DNA of 64,000 nucleotides from Klebsiella pneumoniae (GTDB taxonomy: Bacteria > Pseudomonadota > Gammaproteobacteria > Pseudomonadales > UBA5518): contig CAMAXE010000027.1 of NCBI GenBank assembly GCA_945862145.1, forward strand, positions 1 to 64,000. Direction: 5' to 3'. A model generated the notes under the pieces. The model was given only the letters and a program-made list of their open reading frames with translations, did no database searches and was not told the origin of the DNA. The position numbers and the translations under genes are program-made. This document shows positions 41,995 through 50,151 of the stretch, in pieces (position 1 is the stretch's first letter; every line of letters starts with the position of its first letter).

Positions 41995-42630
41995 ATCGAC
42001 CCGCTCGCCGTAGAGCGCATCCAGGACTGCCTGCCGCAGACGCAGTGTGCGCGCTGTGGGCATCCCGGCTGCCGCCCTTACGCCGAGGCCATTGCCGCCG
42101 GCGCGCCGATCAACCGCTGCCCGCCCGGCGGCGAGGCAACCATCCGCGCACTCGCGCAACTCCTGGATCTGCCGGTGCTCCCGCTCGATCCCGAACTCGG
42201 TGCCGCTCCGGCGCCGGCCGTGGCGTTCATCCGCGAGTCCGAGTGCATCGGCTGCTTCAAGTGCGTGCAAGCTTGCCCGGTGGACGCGATCCTCGGGGCG
42301 CCGCAATGGATGCACACGGTGATCGCCGCCGAGTGCACGGGCTGCGGGCTGTGTCTGCCGCCCTGCCCGGTCGATTGCATCGACCTGCGTGAATTGCCGG
42401 TGGCAAGCACTCCCGTCTGGTCGGCCCCCGTGGCGCGGCGACGCGCGGACGCCCGACGCGAGCGGCTCACGCTTGAGCAACTGCAGGCGCGCCTGGCACG
42501 CGAATCGCGCCGTGCGGCCGCCGCAGCGCGCGCGCGCCGCGTCCAGACCGTGCGCGAAGCCATCGAACGCGTGCAGGCAAGACGCGCCACGATCATCACC
42601 CGCAGCGGCGGCGATGACAGCGCGGGCTGA
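41995..42630 (+). CDS. rnfB: RnfB-type ferredoxin subunit, apparently non-ATG/GTG/TTG start
   Basis: About 211 residues with the RnfB 4Fe-4S motif [18 protein letters not shown] plus NRCPPGG, two ferredoxin motifs ([12 protein letters not shown] and [12 protein letters not shown]) and a basic C-terminal helix. It should pass electrons into an Rnf/Rsx-type complex. No ATG, GTG or TTG occurs in frame between the metG body and the first cysteine motif. An ATC at 41995 lies seven bases after a good Shine-Dalgarno (AGGTGA, 41982-41987) and two bases after the metG stop, so I take it as the start. The usual N-terminal membrane helix of RnfB is absent. Confidence 0.75.
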   Translation: MDPLAVERIQDCLPQTQCARCGHPGCRPYAEAIAAGAPINRCPPGGEATIRALAQLLDLPVLPLDPELGAAPAPAVAFIRESECIGCFKCVQACPVDAILGAPQWMHTVIAAECTGCGLCLPPCPVDCIDLRELPVASTPVWSAPVARRRADARRERLTLEQLQARLARESRRAAAAARARRVQTVREAIERVQARRATIITRSGGDDSAG

Positions 42631-44236
42631 GGGGCGCCCGTCACCGGCGCTGCAACCGGTCGATGCGGTGCTGCTGGCGCTCGCGCCCGGCACATGCGCA
42701 CTGCTCGCGGGCTTCGGCGCGGGGGTGCTCGCGAATCTGCTGTGGGCGGCACCCGCAGCACTGCTCGCGGAGTCAGTGGCGCGACGCGTCGCGGGCCAGG
42801 ATGTCCACGCAGCGCTGCGGGATCGATCGGCGCTGCTGGTGGCCCTGCTGCTCAGCGTATCGCTGCCGCCGGCCAGCCCCTGGTGGCTCGCAGCGGGAGC
42901 GGCGCTGGTGGCGGTGGGTGTGGCGCGCCGGCTTCCCGACGGCAGCGGCGGCACGCTCTTCAATCCGACCATGCTCGCTTATGCGCTGCTGCTGATCTGC
43001 TTCCCACGGGAGATGTCGCGCTGGCTCGTGCCGGATGGCGCCGCGGCCGCCGCGCCCGTGGGGCTCTGGGACGCGCTGCGCACAGCGCTCGGCATGATGC
43101 CCGCCGCCACGCTGGACGGTTTCACCATGGCCACCCCGCTGGAGGTGATCCGCCAGGACACCACCCACACGGTGGCAGAGCTTCGCGCGATGCAGCCACA
43201 GTTCGGCAGCCTCGCGGGCCGCGGCTGGGAGTGGGCAAACGCGGGCTTTCTGGCCGGCGGACTCTGGCTGGTGCAGCGCGGCACCATCGACTGGCGCGCC
43301 CCGGCAGGCCTGCTGCTCAGCGTGGGCACGCTCGCGCTACTGAACGACGACGGCAGCTCCGCGAGTGGTGGGCCGCTGCTGTTTCACCTGTTCGGTGGCG
43401 GCATGATGCTGGCCGGGTTTTTCATCCTCACCGATCCGGGCAGCAGCGCACGCAGCCCGCAGGGCAGGATGCTGGGCGGGATTTTCACAGGAGTGCTGGT
43501 GTACCTGATGCGAAGCAGCGGCGGCTGGCCCGACGGCATCGCCTTTGCGGTGCTCGCGACCAATGCGCTGACACCAGTGCTAGACCGCCTTTTCCTGCCG
43601 CCTGTGCCGCGGGATGCCGTGGCTCCCGGGCGACTGTCGCAAGCGCGGCACCTGTGCACCGCAGCGCGTATTGCCATGCTGGCAGCACTGCTCACCCTCG
43701 ACTGGCGTGGACTGGAACCGGGTCGCCTCGAGCCCGACGCGGTCACGACAGCGCTGCTCGCTGAACTCGGCGACAGCGGTTACACGCGCATCACGACGTT
43801 CAGCGTGCAGGATGCGGCGCTGCTCGGGCTTCCCGCCGCACGGACCGCCTGGCGCCTTGGCGGGGATGGCCGGCCTGCAGCGGTGGTGCTGCCACTGGTT
43901 GCTCACGAGGGCTATGGCGGCCCACTGGATCTGCTGCTGGCTGTTGATGAAGCCGGCCACTTGCTCGCGGTGCGCGTCATCCAGCACGCGGAATCTCCGG
44001 GCTTTTCTGATCCGCTGGATGCCCCCGGGCTCGCGTGGCTGCGCGCGTTCGCAGGACACACGCTTGCCGGCACGCGCTGGGCGCTGCGCCGCGATGCGGG
44101 AGATTTCGATGCCTTCACCGGCGCCACCGTGACACCGCGAGCGGTCGTTGCGGCGGTGAGGAGCGGCTTGCAATACTTCGCCGAGCATCGGACCGAATTG
44201 CTCGCGGCGCCCCAGGAAACACCGGACGACAACTGA
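42614..44236 (+). CDS. Fused RnfD-RnfG electron transport subunit
   Basis: One continuous 540-residue frame joins RnfD (about 1-335) and RnfG (about 340-535). The RnfD part has multiple membrane helices, [16 protein letters not shown], and a covalent-flavin site reading FTMATPL (Thr174), where the usual S/T-G-A-T has Met in place of Gly. The RnfG part has [14 protein letters not shown] (flavin Thr505) and [16 protein letters not shown]. In canonical operons rnfC-rnfD-rnfG-rnfE are separate; here rnfC would have to lie before this gene and is absent. It overlaps rnfB by 17 bases and nth follows three bases later. Confidence 0.82.
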   Translation: MTARAEGRPSPALQPVDAVLLALAPGTCALLAGFGAGVLANLLWAAPAALLAESVARRVAGQDVHAALRDRSALLVALLLSVSLPPASPWWLAAGAALVAVGVARRLPDGSGGTLFNPTMLAYALLLICFPREMSRWLVPDGAAAAAPVGLWDALRTALGMMPAATLDGFTMATPLEVIRQDTTHTVAELRAMQPQFGSLAGRGWEWANAGFLAGGLWLVQRGTIDWRAPAGLLLSVGTLALLNDDGSSASGGPLLFHLFGGGMMLAGFFILTDPGSSARSPQGRMLGGIFTGVLVYLMRSSGGWPDGIAFAVLATNALTPVLDRLFLPPVPRDAVAPGRLSQARHLCTAARIAMLAALLTLDWRGLEPGRLEPDAVTTALLAELGDSGYTRITTFSVQDAALLGLPAARTAWRLGGDGRPAAVVLPLVAHEGYGGPLDLLLAVDEAGHLLAVRVIQHAESPGFSDPLDAPGLAWLRAFAGHTLAGTRWALRRDAGDFDAFTGATVTPRAVVAAVRSGLQYFAEHRTELLAAPQETPDDN

Positions 44237-44239
44237 ACC

Positions 44240-44896
44240 ATGAACCCCGACAAGCGCCGCGAGATCTTCCGCCGTCTGGCCAACGCCAACCCCACACCCA
44301 CCACGGAACTCGAGTCCAGCTCGGCCTTCGAGTTACTGGTTGCGGTGATTCTCTCGGCACAGTCCACCGATGCCGGCGTGAACAAGGCAACCCGCAGACT
44401 CTTCCCGGTAGCGAACACGCCGCAGGCCATCGCCGCGCTTGGTGAGGACGGTGTGAAGCGCTACATCAAGACAATCGGGCTGTTCAACGCGAAGGCAAAG
44501 AACGTGGCTGCCATGGCGCGCTTGCTGGTGGAGCGCCACGATGCCGAGGTACCGCGTGATCGCGCAGCGCTCGAGGCACTGCCCGGCGTGGGCCGTAAAA
44601 CCGCGAACGTGATCCTGAACACTGCCTTCGGCGAAGCCACGATGGCGGTGGACACGCATATCTTCCGGCTCGCAAACCGCATCCGCCTCGCGCCGGGAAA
44701 AACCGTGCGTCAGGTAGAAGACCGGCTGCTGAAGCTAACGCCGCCCGAGTACCTGCAGGACGCCCACCACTGGCTGATCCTGCACGGCCGCTACGTCTGC
44801 AAGGCACGTTCGCCGGACTGCGCGCGCTGCGTGATCAGCGAGCTCTGCGAATACCCGGGCCGGAAAAAGATCATCGCGGCGGCGCAGGCGACCTGA
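44240..44896 (+). CDS. nth: Endonuclease III
   Basis: The 218-residue DNA glycosylase/AP lyase removes oxidised pyrimidines. It has the helix-hairpin-helix LPGVGRKTANVILNTAFG with catalytic Lys, the catalytic aspartate in MAVDTHIFRLANRI, and the 4Fe-4S cluster cysteines in CKARSPDCARCVISELC. It is the last gene of the rnf-nth unit, as in other Gammaproteobacteria. Confidence 0.95.
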   Translation: MNPDKRREIFRRLANANPTPTTELESSSAFELLVAVILSAQSTDAGVNKATRRLFPVANTPQAIAALGEDGVKRYIKTIGLFNAKAKNVAAMARLLVERHDAEVPRDRAALEALPGVGRKTANVILNTAFGEATMAVDTHIFRLANRIRLAPGKTVRQVEDRLLKLTPPEYLQDAHHWLILHGRYVCKARSPDCARCVISELCEYPGRKKIIAAAQAT

Positions 44897-44933
44897 GCCG
44901 CAGAGCGCGGGCCGATCAGGATCCGCGCGGCTC
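44895..44933. terminator. Interrupted 11-bp stem between convergent genes
   Basis: GAGCC (44895-44899) plus GCGCGG (44905-44910) pair with CCGCGC (44923-44928) plus GGCTC (44929-44933), leaving a five-base bulge and a 12-base loop. The structure covers the nth stop codon and the last codons of the opposing gene. It is a plausible bidirectional terminator; there is no T-tract. Confidence 0.5.
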
Positions 44934-45320
44934 GAGCGTCGCCACGATCTCGTCTACGGCGGCGTCGTCCATGCCGGCGTGCTCCAGCAGGCAGTGACAG
45001 GCCACCTGCACGAAGCAGGCACCCTGCCGCAGGAACCATTCGCGCCAGTGATGCTCTTCGTCATCGTGCTCGAAGAGTTCGCCGTGCCAGCCGCCCACTT
45101 GCACCCGCTGACCGGGAATCCCCGCCTCGCGCAGTTCTTCGGTCAGCTCGGCCATATCGGCCTCGGTCACCTCGCCCTCCTCGACGATGACCGGCGGAAA
45201 CACCTCGATACAGCTCACGCCGTCCTCGTCCTCGATGACGATGACGTCGTCCTCGTCCTGCGAGAACTCCCACTCGTCGGGGAGTTCCAGCGTGCACCAG
45301 TCGATCTCGTGAAGAGCCAT
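44916..45320 (-). CDS. Hypothetical acidic protein (134 aa)
   Basis: The protein is very acidic (EDEDGVSCIEV, HDDEEHHWREWF) and appears to be a small soluble alpha/beta protein of about 15 kDa, starting MALHEIDWCTLELPDEWEFS. I recognise no named family. It follows rimI by 14 bases on the same strand and probably belongs to the leuA-holD-rimI transcription unit. Confidence 0.7.
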   Translation of the reverse strand: MALHEIDWCTLELPDEWEFSQDEDDVIVIEDEDGVSCIEVFPPVIVEEGEVTEADMAELTEELREAGIPGQRVQVGGWHGELFEHDDEEHHWREWFLRQGACFVQVACHCLLEHAGMDDAAVDEIVATLEPRGS

Positions 45321-45334
45321 GCTGTCTCCGTGGT

Positions 45335-45778
45335 TTACAGGTCGCAGGACATGAGGAGCGCGTCTTCGCGTCCCTCGGGCGTACGGTAATAGGACTTGCG
45401 CCGGCCGTCGACCACGAAACCCGCTCCCGCGTAGAGAGCGCGCGCGGCCGTGTTGGAATCGCGCACCTCGAGCAGGCAGCGTCGCGCCCCCTCGCTGACG
45501 GCATCGGTGATGGCGGCATCGAGAAGCCTGCGCGCGATGCCGCGGCGGCGGGCACTCACGGTGACGGCCAGTTCGAGGATCTCGCAGGCACCGGCCACGG
45601 CGGTGTAGACGACGAAACCGAGCACCACGCCCGCGTCGTCACGCACCGCAAAGCCGCGGGAACGGCCGAGCGATTCGCGGAAAGCCTCTTCGCTCCAGGG
45701 CGACGGGTTGGTCTCCGCATCGATGGCGGCGAAGCGGGCGGCGTCGGCAAGCCGGGCGAGACTCAAGGACTCAGGCAT
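45335..45778 (-). CDS. rimI: Ribosomal protein S18-alanine N-acetyltransferase
   Basis: The 147-residue GNAT enzyme has ETNPSPWSEEAFRESL, the acetyl-CoA loop VSARRRGIARRLLDAAI, and the RimI-typical LEVRDSNTAARALYAGAGF followed by GRRKSYYRTPEGREDALLM. It acetylates the N terminus of ribosomal protein S18. The start overlaps the holD-like gene by eight bases, matching the holD-rimI pairing in E. coli. Confidence 0.93.
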   Translation of the reverse strand: MPESLSLARLADAARFAAIDAETNPSPWSEEAFRESLGRSRGFAVRDDAGVVLGFVVYTAVAGACEILELAVTVSARRRGIARRLLDAAITDAVSEGARRCLLEVRDSNTAARALYAGAGFVVDGRRKSYYRTPEGREDALLMSCDL

Positions 45779-46544
45779 CGCCGCGAGGCACCAACTGCAG
45801 GTTCTGCCACGCAAGGCGTTTGGCGTCCGGGCTCTGCAACATAGTTGCGGACCCGGGCAGCAGCGACACCACGCAGTCGAGGCCGTCGATGCGCTGGAGT
45901 CCGGGTGCGCGCGCAGCCCACTGCGGCGCGTCCCAGCCAAGCAGCAGACAGGCCGCACCCTCGCCCATCAGCACCAGTCTCTTCAGCCCGGCGCCACCGA
46001 ATTTATCGATCCGCGCCATCACCGCATCACGAGCCTCGGCAGCCACAAGCGGCGCGCCGCGGGGCGGCCAACTGAAATCCTGCGATTCAACAGGCTGCCG
46101 GCGGCGCTCAAGCACGAAAGCAACGGCCCCGGCCAATTCCGCTCCTGCCCGGCCGAGGGGCTGCTCATCGATCAGCAACGTGGACCCGGAGCGAGCAAAA
46201 CCCAGGCTAAAACCCGGAGCCGCCGCCGCAGCCGGGCGCGCTGCAGGTGTATCACGGGGCGCTGCCGCCGCCGGTCGTCCAGGTAACTCGGCGCCACCCA
46301 GCAAGGCTTGTCCGCGACCCGGACGCCGCGACTCGACAGAGTTGGCTGATGCGTGACCTGCCGCGGCTGCCTGAGTGACCCGCTCGACCAGCTGCGCCGC
46401 CTCGGGCGCCGCGCGGGCAATCACACGCTCGTCAACTGACTCCTCCACCAGAACGGGCTCTAACTCGCCGCGCGGAAGCCACAACGGGATATCCATCGCA
46501 GCGAGGTAGGCGCGGCGCAGCGCTTCGTCCATGGCGATCGACAC
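45771..46544 (-). CDS. Divergent HolD-like protein (putative DNA polymerase III psi subunit)
   Basis: The 257-residue protein starts near MDEALRRAYLAAMDIPLWLP, has an Ala/Pro/Arg-rich linker (about 75-115), and ends with a compact domain including RLVLMGEGAACLLLGWD and LQSPDAKRLAWQNLQ. The overlap with rimI and the N-terminal tryptophan motif fit the cryptic psi subunit reported in Pseudomonas, which is encoded beside rimI; E. coli also has holD-rimI. Psi bridges the clamp loader to chi and SSB. Similarity is weak, so the call depends on position. The start is GTG, six bases after the leuA stop; ATG at 46532 is possible. Confidence 0.6.
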   Translation of the reverse strand: MSIAMDEALRRAYLAAMDIPLWLPRGELEPVLVEESVDERVIARAAPEAAQLVERVTQAAAAGHASANSVESRRPGRGQALLGGAELPGRPAAAAPRDTPAARPAAAAAPGFSLGFARSGSTLLIDEQPLGRAGAELAGAVAFVLERRRQPVESQDFSWPPRGAPLVAAEARDAVMARIDKFGGAGLKRLVLMGEGAACLLLGWDAPQWAARAPGLQRIDGLDCVVSLLPGSATMLQSPDAKRLAWQNLQLVPRGDA

Positions 46545-46550
46545 CGCGCC

Positions 46551-48095
46551 TCAGATGCCGCTGGTCTGCGGGTGCGCGCGGGGTGCGGCACCCAGCGTAT
46601 TCAGCGCGTCGAGGTAGGACTTGGCCGAGGCCACGATGATGTCGGTATCGGCGCCAGCCCCGTTCACGATGCGCCCATCACGCTCGAGCCGCACCATCAC
46701 CTCGGCCTGGGAATCGGTGCCGGTGGTGATGGCGTTGATCGAGAACAGCAGCAGCCGGGCACCGCTCGCCGCCTCATGCTCGATGGCACGGAAGACGGCA
46801 TCAACCGGCCCGTCACCCTCGGAGAAACTGCTCCGCTCGTGACCGTCGATGCTGAGCACCACGGTGGCGCGGGGCTTCTCGCCGGTATGGGAGATCGCCT
46901 CCAGCGCCACCAGCCGGAACCGTTCCTCGATCTCGCCGCTGGCGACATTACCGGCGATCGCCTGCAGGTCTTCGTCGAAGATCTCGTGCTTCTTGTCAGC
47001 GAGTTCCTTGAAACGCTGGAAGGCAAGTTCCATTTCGTCCGGTGTGTCGAAGCGCACGCCGAGTTCCTCGAAACGCGCCTTCACCGCCGCGCGTCCCGAG
47101 TGCTTGCCGAGCACCAGTCGGTTGTTGCTCCAGCCCACGTCCTGCGCGCGCATGATCTCGTAGGTTTCGCGGTGCTTCAGGATCCCGTCCTGGTGGATGC
47201 CGGCCTCGTGCGCGAAGGCATTGGCGCCGACGATGGCCTTGTTGGGCTGCACCGGAAACCCGGTGATGCCCGAGACCAGCCGCGATGCGGGCACGATTTC
47301 CTCGGTGATGATGCGCGTCTCGACCGGGAAGATGTCCGATCGCGTGCGGATCGCCATCACGATCTCCTCGAGCGAGGCGTTGCCGGCGCGCTCGCCAAGG
47401 CCGTTGATGGTGCACTCGACCTGGCGGGCGCCGTGGAGCACCGCCGAGAGCGAATTGGCAACCGCAAGCCCGAGATCGTTGTGGCAGTGCACCGAGAAGA
47501 TCGCCTTGTCGGCATTGGGCACGGTGTTCATCAGGCGGGAGACGCGCGAGCCGTACTCGCCGGGTTCGCCGTAACCTACCGTGTCGGGCAGATTGATGGT
47601 GGTTGCGCCAGCGGCAATCACCGCCTCGACGACGCGGCACAGGAAGTCGAACTCGGAGCGGCTCGCGTCCTCGCAGGAAAACTCCACGTCGCCGACATGC
47701 GAGCAGGCCTGGCGCACCGAACGCACCGCCTGATCGAGAACCTGATCGGGCGTCATCTGCAGCTTGTACTGCATGTGGATGGGCGAGGTGGCGATGAAGG
47801 TATGGATGCGCGGCCGCACCGCGCCCTTCAGCGCCGCCGCTGCCTGCTCGATGTCCTTGTAGGCCGCCCGCGCCAGACTGGCAACGATGCACTCGCGGAT
47901 GGTGTCGGCAACGGCCTTCACGGCCTCGAAGTCACCCCGGCTCGCGATGGCGAAACCGGCCTCGATGACATCGACATTCAGTCGTTCGAGCTGTCGCGCT
48001 ATCCGCAGTTTTTCGTCCTTGGTCATGGACGCGCCGGGGCTTTGCTCGCCATCGCGCAACGTGGTGTCGAAAATGATCAACCTGTCCTTGCTCAT
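46551..48095 (-). CDS. leuA: 2-isopropylmalate synthase
   Basis: The 514-residue long-form LeuA condenses acetyl-CoA with 2-oxoisovalerate, the first step of leucine synthesis. It shows [17 protein letters not shown], the metal-binding [29 protein letters not shown] and [20 protein letters not shown], followed by the C-terminal regulatory dimer domain (about 390-505) that binds leucine. GAGG precedes the ATG at 48095. A leucine-rich leader peptide and a sigma-70-like promoter lie upstream. Confidence 0.94.
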   Translation of the reverse strand: MSKDRLIIFDTTLRDGEQSPGASMTKDEKLRIARQLERLNVDVIEAGFAIASRGDFEAVKAVADTIRECIVASLARAAYKDIEQAAAALKGAVRPRIHTFIATSPIHMQYKLQMTPDQVLDQAVRSVRQACSHVGDVEFSCEDASRSEFDFLCRVVEAVIAAGATTINLPDTVGYGEPGEYGSRVSRLMNTVPNADKAIFSVHCHNDLGLAVANSLSAVLHGARQVECTINGLGERAGNASLEEIVMAIRTRSDIFPVETRIITEEIVPASRLVSGITGFPVQPNKAIVGANAFAHEAGIHQDGILKHRETYEIMRAQDVGWSNNRLVLGKHSGRAAVKARFEELGVRFDTPDEMELAFQRFKELADKKHEIFDEDLQAIAGNVASGEIEERFRLVALEAISHTGEKPRATVVLSIDGHERSSFSEGDGPVDAVFRAIEHEAASGARLLLFSINAITTGTDSQAEVMVRLERDGRIVNGAGADTDIIVASAKSYLDALNTLGAAPRAHPQTSGI

Positions 48096-48116
48096 GGGAC
48101 GTCCTCGATGTCTGAC

Positions 48117-48185
48117 GGGCACGATTGTCCCGCTTAAGGTGACTGGGAGAAAGGCGAATTGTGGGTGAAAGCGTGTATGTGCCCC
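48117..48185 (-). promoter_or_regulatory. Possible leuA attenuator with alternative pairings
   Basis: Read as minus-strand RNA, GUGCC before the leader's Leu codons (48215-48219) can pair with GGCAC just after the leader stop, within 48179-48185. The same GGGCAC can instead pair with GUGCCC at 48117-48122, close to the leuA ribosome-binding site. A ribosome stalled at Leu codons would block the first pairing and favour the second. This fits attenuation or translational control but no T-tract terminator was seen, so the mechanism is inferred. Confidence 0.4.
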
Positions 48186-48272
48186 TCAGGGCAGCAGAAG
48201 AAGCTCGGGCAGCAGGCACGGTGCCGCCGGAGGGCGGGTGACGTGCTGAAGAGTGGCGGTTGAGCGGATCAT
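48186..48272 (-). CDS. leuL: leu leader peptide (28 aa, leucine-rich end)
   Basis: A 28-codon ORF begins with ATG at 48272 and ends ...CLLPELLLLP-stop at 48186, so six of its last nine codons are Leu (CTG CTG ... CTT CTT CTG CTG). It sits 90 bases before leuA and about 30 bases after a sigma-70-like promoter, the standard position of a ribosome-stalling leader that senses leucyl-tRNA supply. No strong Shine-Dalgarno is visible. The Leu run and location make chance unlikely. Confidence 0.72.
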   Translation of the reverse strand: MIRSTATLQHVTRPPAAPCLLPELLLLP

Positions 48273-48309
48273 GACGGCTGCGGGGAACGTTCAGGCAGAG
48301 GGTGGACAG

Positions 48310-48339
48310 ATACTAGGCAGATCGGGGTTGGGTTGCCAA
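48310..48339 (-). promoter_or_regulatory. Sigma-70-like promoter of leuL-leuA
   Basis: Read on the minus strand, TTGGCA (48334-48339) is followed by an 18-base spacer and TAGTAT (48310-48315). Transcription would begin near 48303, about 30 bases before the leader peptide ATG. The surrounding 48273-48389 region holds no other feature that I can support. Confidence 0.65.
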
Positions 48340-48389
48340 GCCCTGAGGCGGCGGCGCTTGGAGGTACGTGAGCGACGGCGGTCCGGCAC

Positions 48390-49280
48390 CTACGGCGCGA
48401 CGCCGGGCCAGAAGTCCTCGGGCTTGCCGTAGTGCGTGAGGAACTGACGGGCATCCTCGCCCAGTCGCTCCCGCAGGCGGGACAACAATTCCGGCGGCCA
48501 GGCAAGAGGTCCAATTGGACGGCGCAGCCGGGCGCCCATCAGGAAAGCCTCGCGTCGTCCAGGCTTCATCGCACGGAGCCACCGGGCAATGACCCGCTGG
48601 CGCTTAAGCAGGCGCAGGAGGCGCGTATCGCGGAGTTTGCTCTCCCCCAGGTTCAGGTGGAGACCGGCCTCAGGCAACTGCACATGCGCCGGCTCGACGC
48701 CGATGTGGAGACAGGCCTGTTTGAGCGTAGCCATGGGATCTCTGCGCATATCCTCGAAAAACAGAACACGGATCTGCTCCGGCGCAAAGAGTGCCCTGTA
48801 GGGGGCGCTGCGCTGCCAATACAGTGAGTCGGCGAAGAGCCGAGGCATGGCATCCAAGGCCTGCGAGAGAGAAAACGGGCACTCGAGCCCGAAGAGATGC
48901 CCACTGTGGTGCATCTCGCGATAGCTCGAGAGCAGCCGCTCCACGGGATCCCGCGCGAGGATCAGCACGCGGCACTCCGGGTAGTGCCGGGCCAGCGCTT
49001 GCGCTGCCGCCTCGCCTTCCTCGAGCGCCAGATACGCCGTGCTGCCCTCGCCGAGCTTTTGACCCGGTTGGGCGTGCCGGAAGTGGGCGCTGAACTGGGG
49101 CCAACCATCACGGTAGTTTGACAAACTGAAGAACCACAACTCCTTGGCAGCGGGAATGAACACCCGCGGATGCAACGCCAACATCGCGCAGAGGCTGGTC
49201 GTACCGCATTTGCCAAACCCCGGCACCACGAAATCGAGCCGCGGTACGCCCTCGGGCACGGGTTCGCGCGGATCAGCCAT
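48390..49280 (-). CDS. Sulfotransferase domain protein
   Basis: The 296-residue protein has the PAPS-binding loop PGFGKCGTTSLCAML (about residues 21-35), KELWFFS, and the 3'-phosphate-binding segment VLILARDPVERLLSSYREMH. It should transfer sulfate from PAPS to a carbohydrate or other hydroxyl acceptor in the cytoplasm. It is the last gene of the polysaccharide cluster and overlaps the methyltransferase gene by eight bases, which suggests that it decorates the same glycan. Confidence 0.82.
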   Translation of the reverse strand: MADPREPVPEGVPRLDFVVPGFGKCGTTSLCAMLALHPRVFIPAAKELWFFSLSNYRDGWPQFSAHFRHAQPGQKLGEGSTAYLALEEGEAAAQALARHYPECRVLILARDPVERLLSSYREMHHSGHLFGLECPFSLSQALDAMPRLFADSLYWQRSAPYRALFAPEQIRVLFFEDMRRDPMATLKQACLHIGVEPAHVQLPEAGLHLNLGESKLRDTRLLRLLKRQRVIARWLRAMKPGRREAFLMGARLRRPIGPLAWPPELLSRLRERLGEDARQFLTHYGKPEDFWPGVAP

Positions 49281-50151
49281 CAACCGCTCCGCCCGGCTTA
49301 CGGGCAACAATCAGCTGCGTACGTGGCCAGGCGTCGTCGAAGGCGCGTTTCACCTCGCGACCGCGAGGATGGTCGAGCAGCGCGGTCCAGGTGTGCGCCC
49401 AGTGCTCCACCACCGGAGCCCATGGCGGATGTATCCAGCCGCCGCTCATGTAATTCACCACCCAGAGGAACGCCCAGTAGGCATCGAGGCCTTGTCTCCG
49501 GTCAATCTGCAGCCCTGCTCCCTGCACTAGAGCGGCGAAGTCGTCGCGCTCGATGATGCGAATGTGATTGGGCGCCCTGAAATATTCGTCAGGCGCGGTG
49601 ACGCTGATCAGCCGCTCGCACTCCGGATCCGGTACCGTGAGCACATACACCGCCCCGGGACGTCCGATCCGGAACAGTTCGCCCATGAGCGCGACCGGGT
49701 CGTCGACGTGCTCCAACACCTCGGTGCAGATCACGATGTCGGCACATCCCTCGGGCAGCGGAATCGGAGCGCAGTCCGTCACCAGCGACTCGGGGTCGGG
49801 CCCTCCGCGCGCGCGCACGCTCGCCATGGCACCCTTGAGGCGTTCGGCGTCTTTATCGACGAGAATCACTCGCGCACCATGCTGCGCGCAGAAGCCCGCG
49901 TTGCCCCCATCGCCGCATCCCACGTCCACGACGAGCTGACCCCGCACGACGGGCACGCCACCCAGCAGCTCGGCGGTGGCGTTCTGAAACCAGCCGGCCA
50001 TCACGCGATCACGCAGACCGACGTCGAAAGGCGAGGGATCACGCAGGCGTGGTGGCGCAGCCACGGCGAGTACCGGGACAGGTGGTGACGCAGCAGGCTC
50101 CTCGCGGAAGGCGCGGAAGGCGCGGCGGCAGCGCGTAATAAAGTCAGACAT
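49273..50151 (-). CDS. Class I SAM-dependent methyltransferase
   Basis: The 292-residue protein contains the SAM-binding motif LVVDVGCGDGGNAGFCAQHG, the acidic loop VILVDKD, and ADIVICTEVLEHVDDPVALM. It belongs to the Methyltransf_11-like group common in glycan and lipid clusters; the acceptor is unknown. AAGGAG lies about nine bases before the ATG at 50151. It overlaps the acyltransferase and the sulfotransferase genes by eight bases each. Confidence 0.83.
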   Translation of the reverse strand: MSDFITRCRRAFRAFREEPAASPPVPVLAVAAPPRLRDPSPFDVGLRDRVMAGWFQNATAELLGGVPVVRGQLVVDVGCGDGGNAGFCAQHGARVILVDKDAERLKGAMASVRARGGPDPESLVTDCAPIPLPEGCADIVICTEVLEHVDDPVALMGELFRIGRPGAVYVLTVPDPECERLISVTAPDEYFRAPNHIRIIERDDFAALVQGAGLQIDRRQGLDAYWAFLWVVNYMSGGWIHPPWAPVVEHWAHTWTALLDHPRGREVKRAFDDAWPRTQLIVARKPGGAVDG

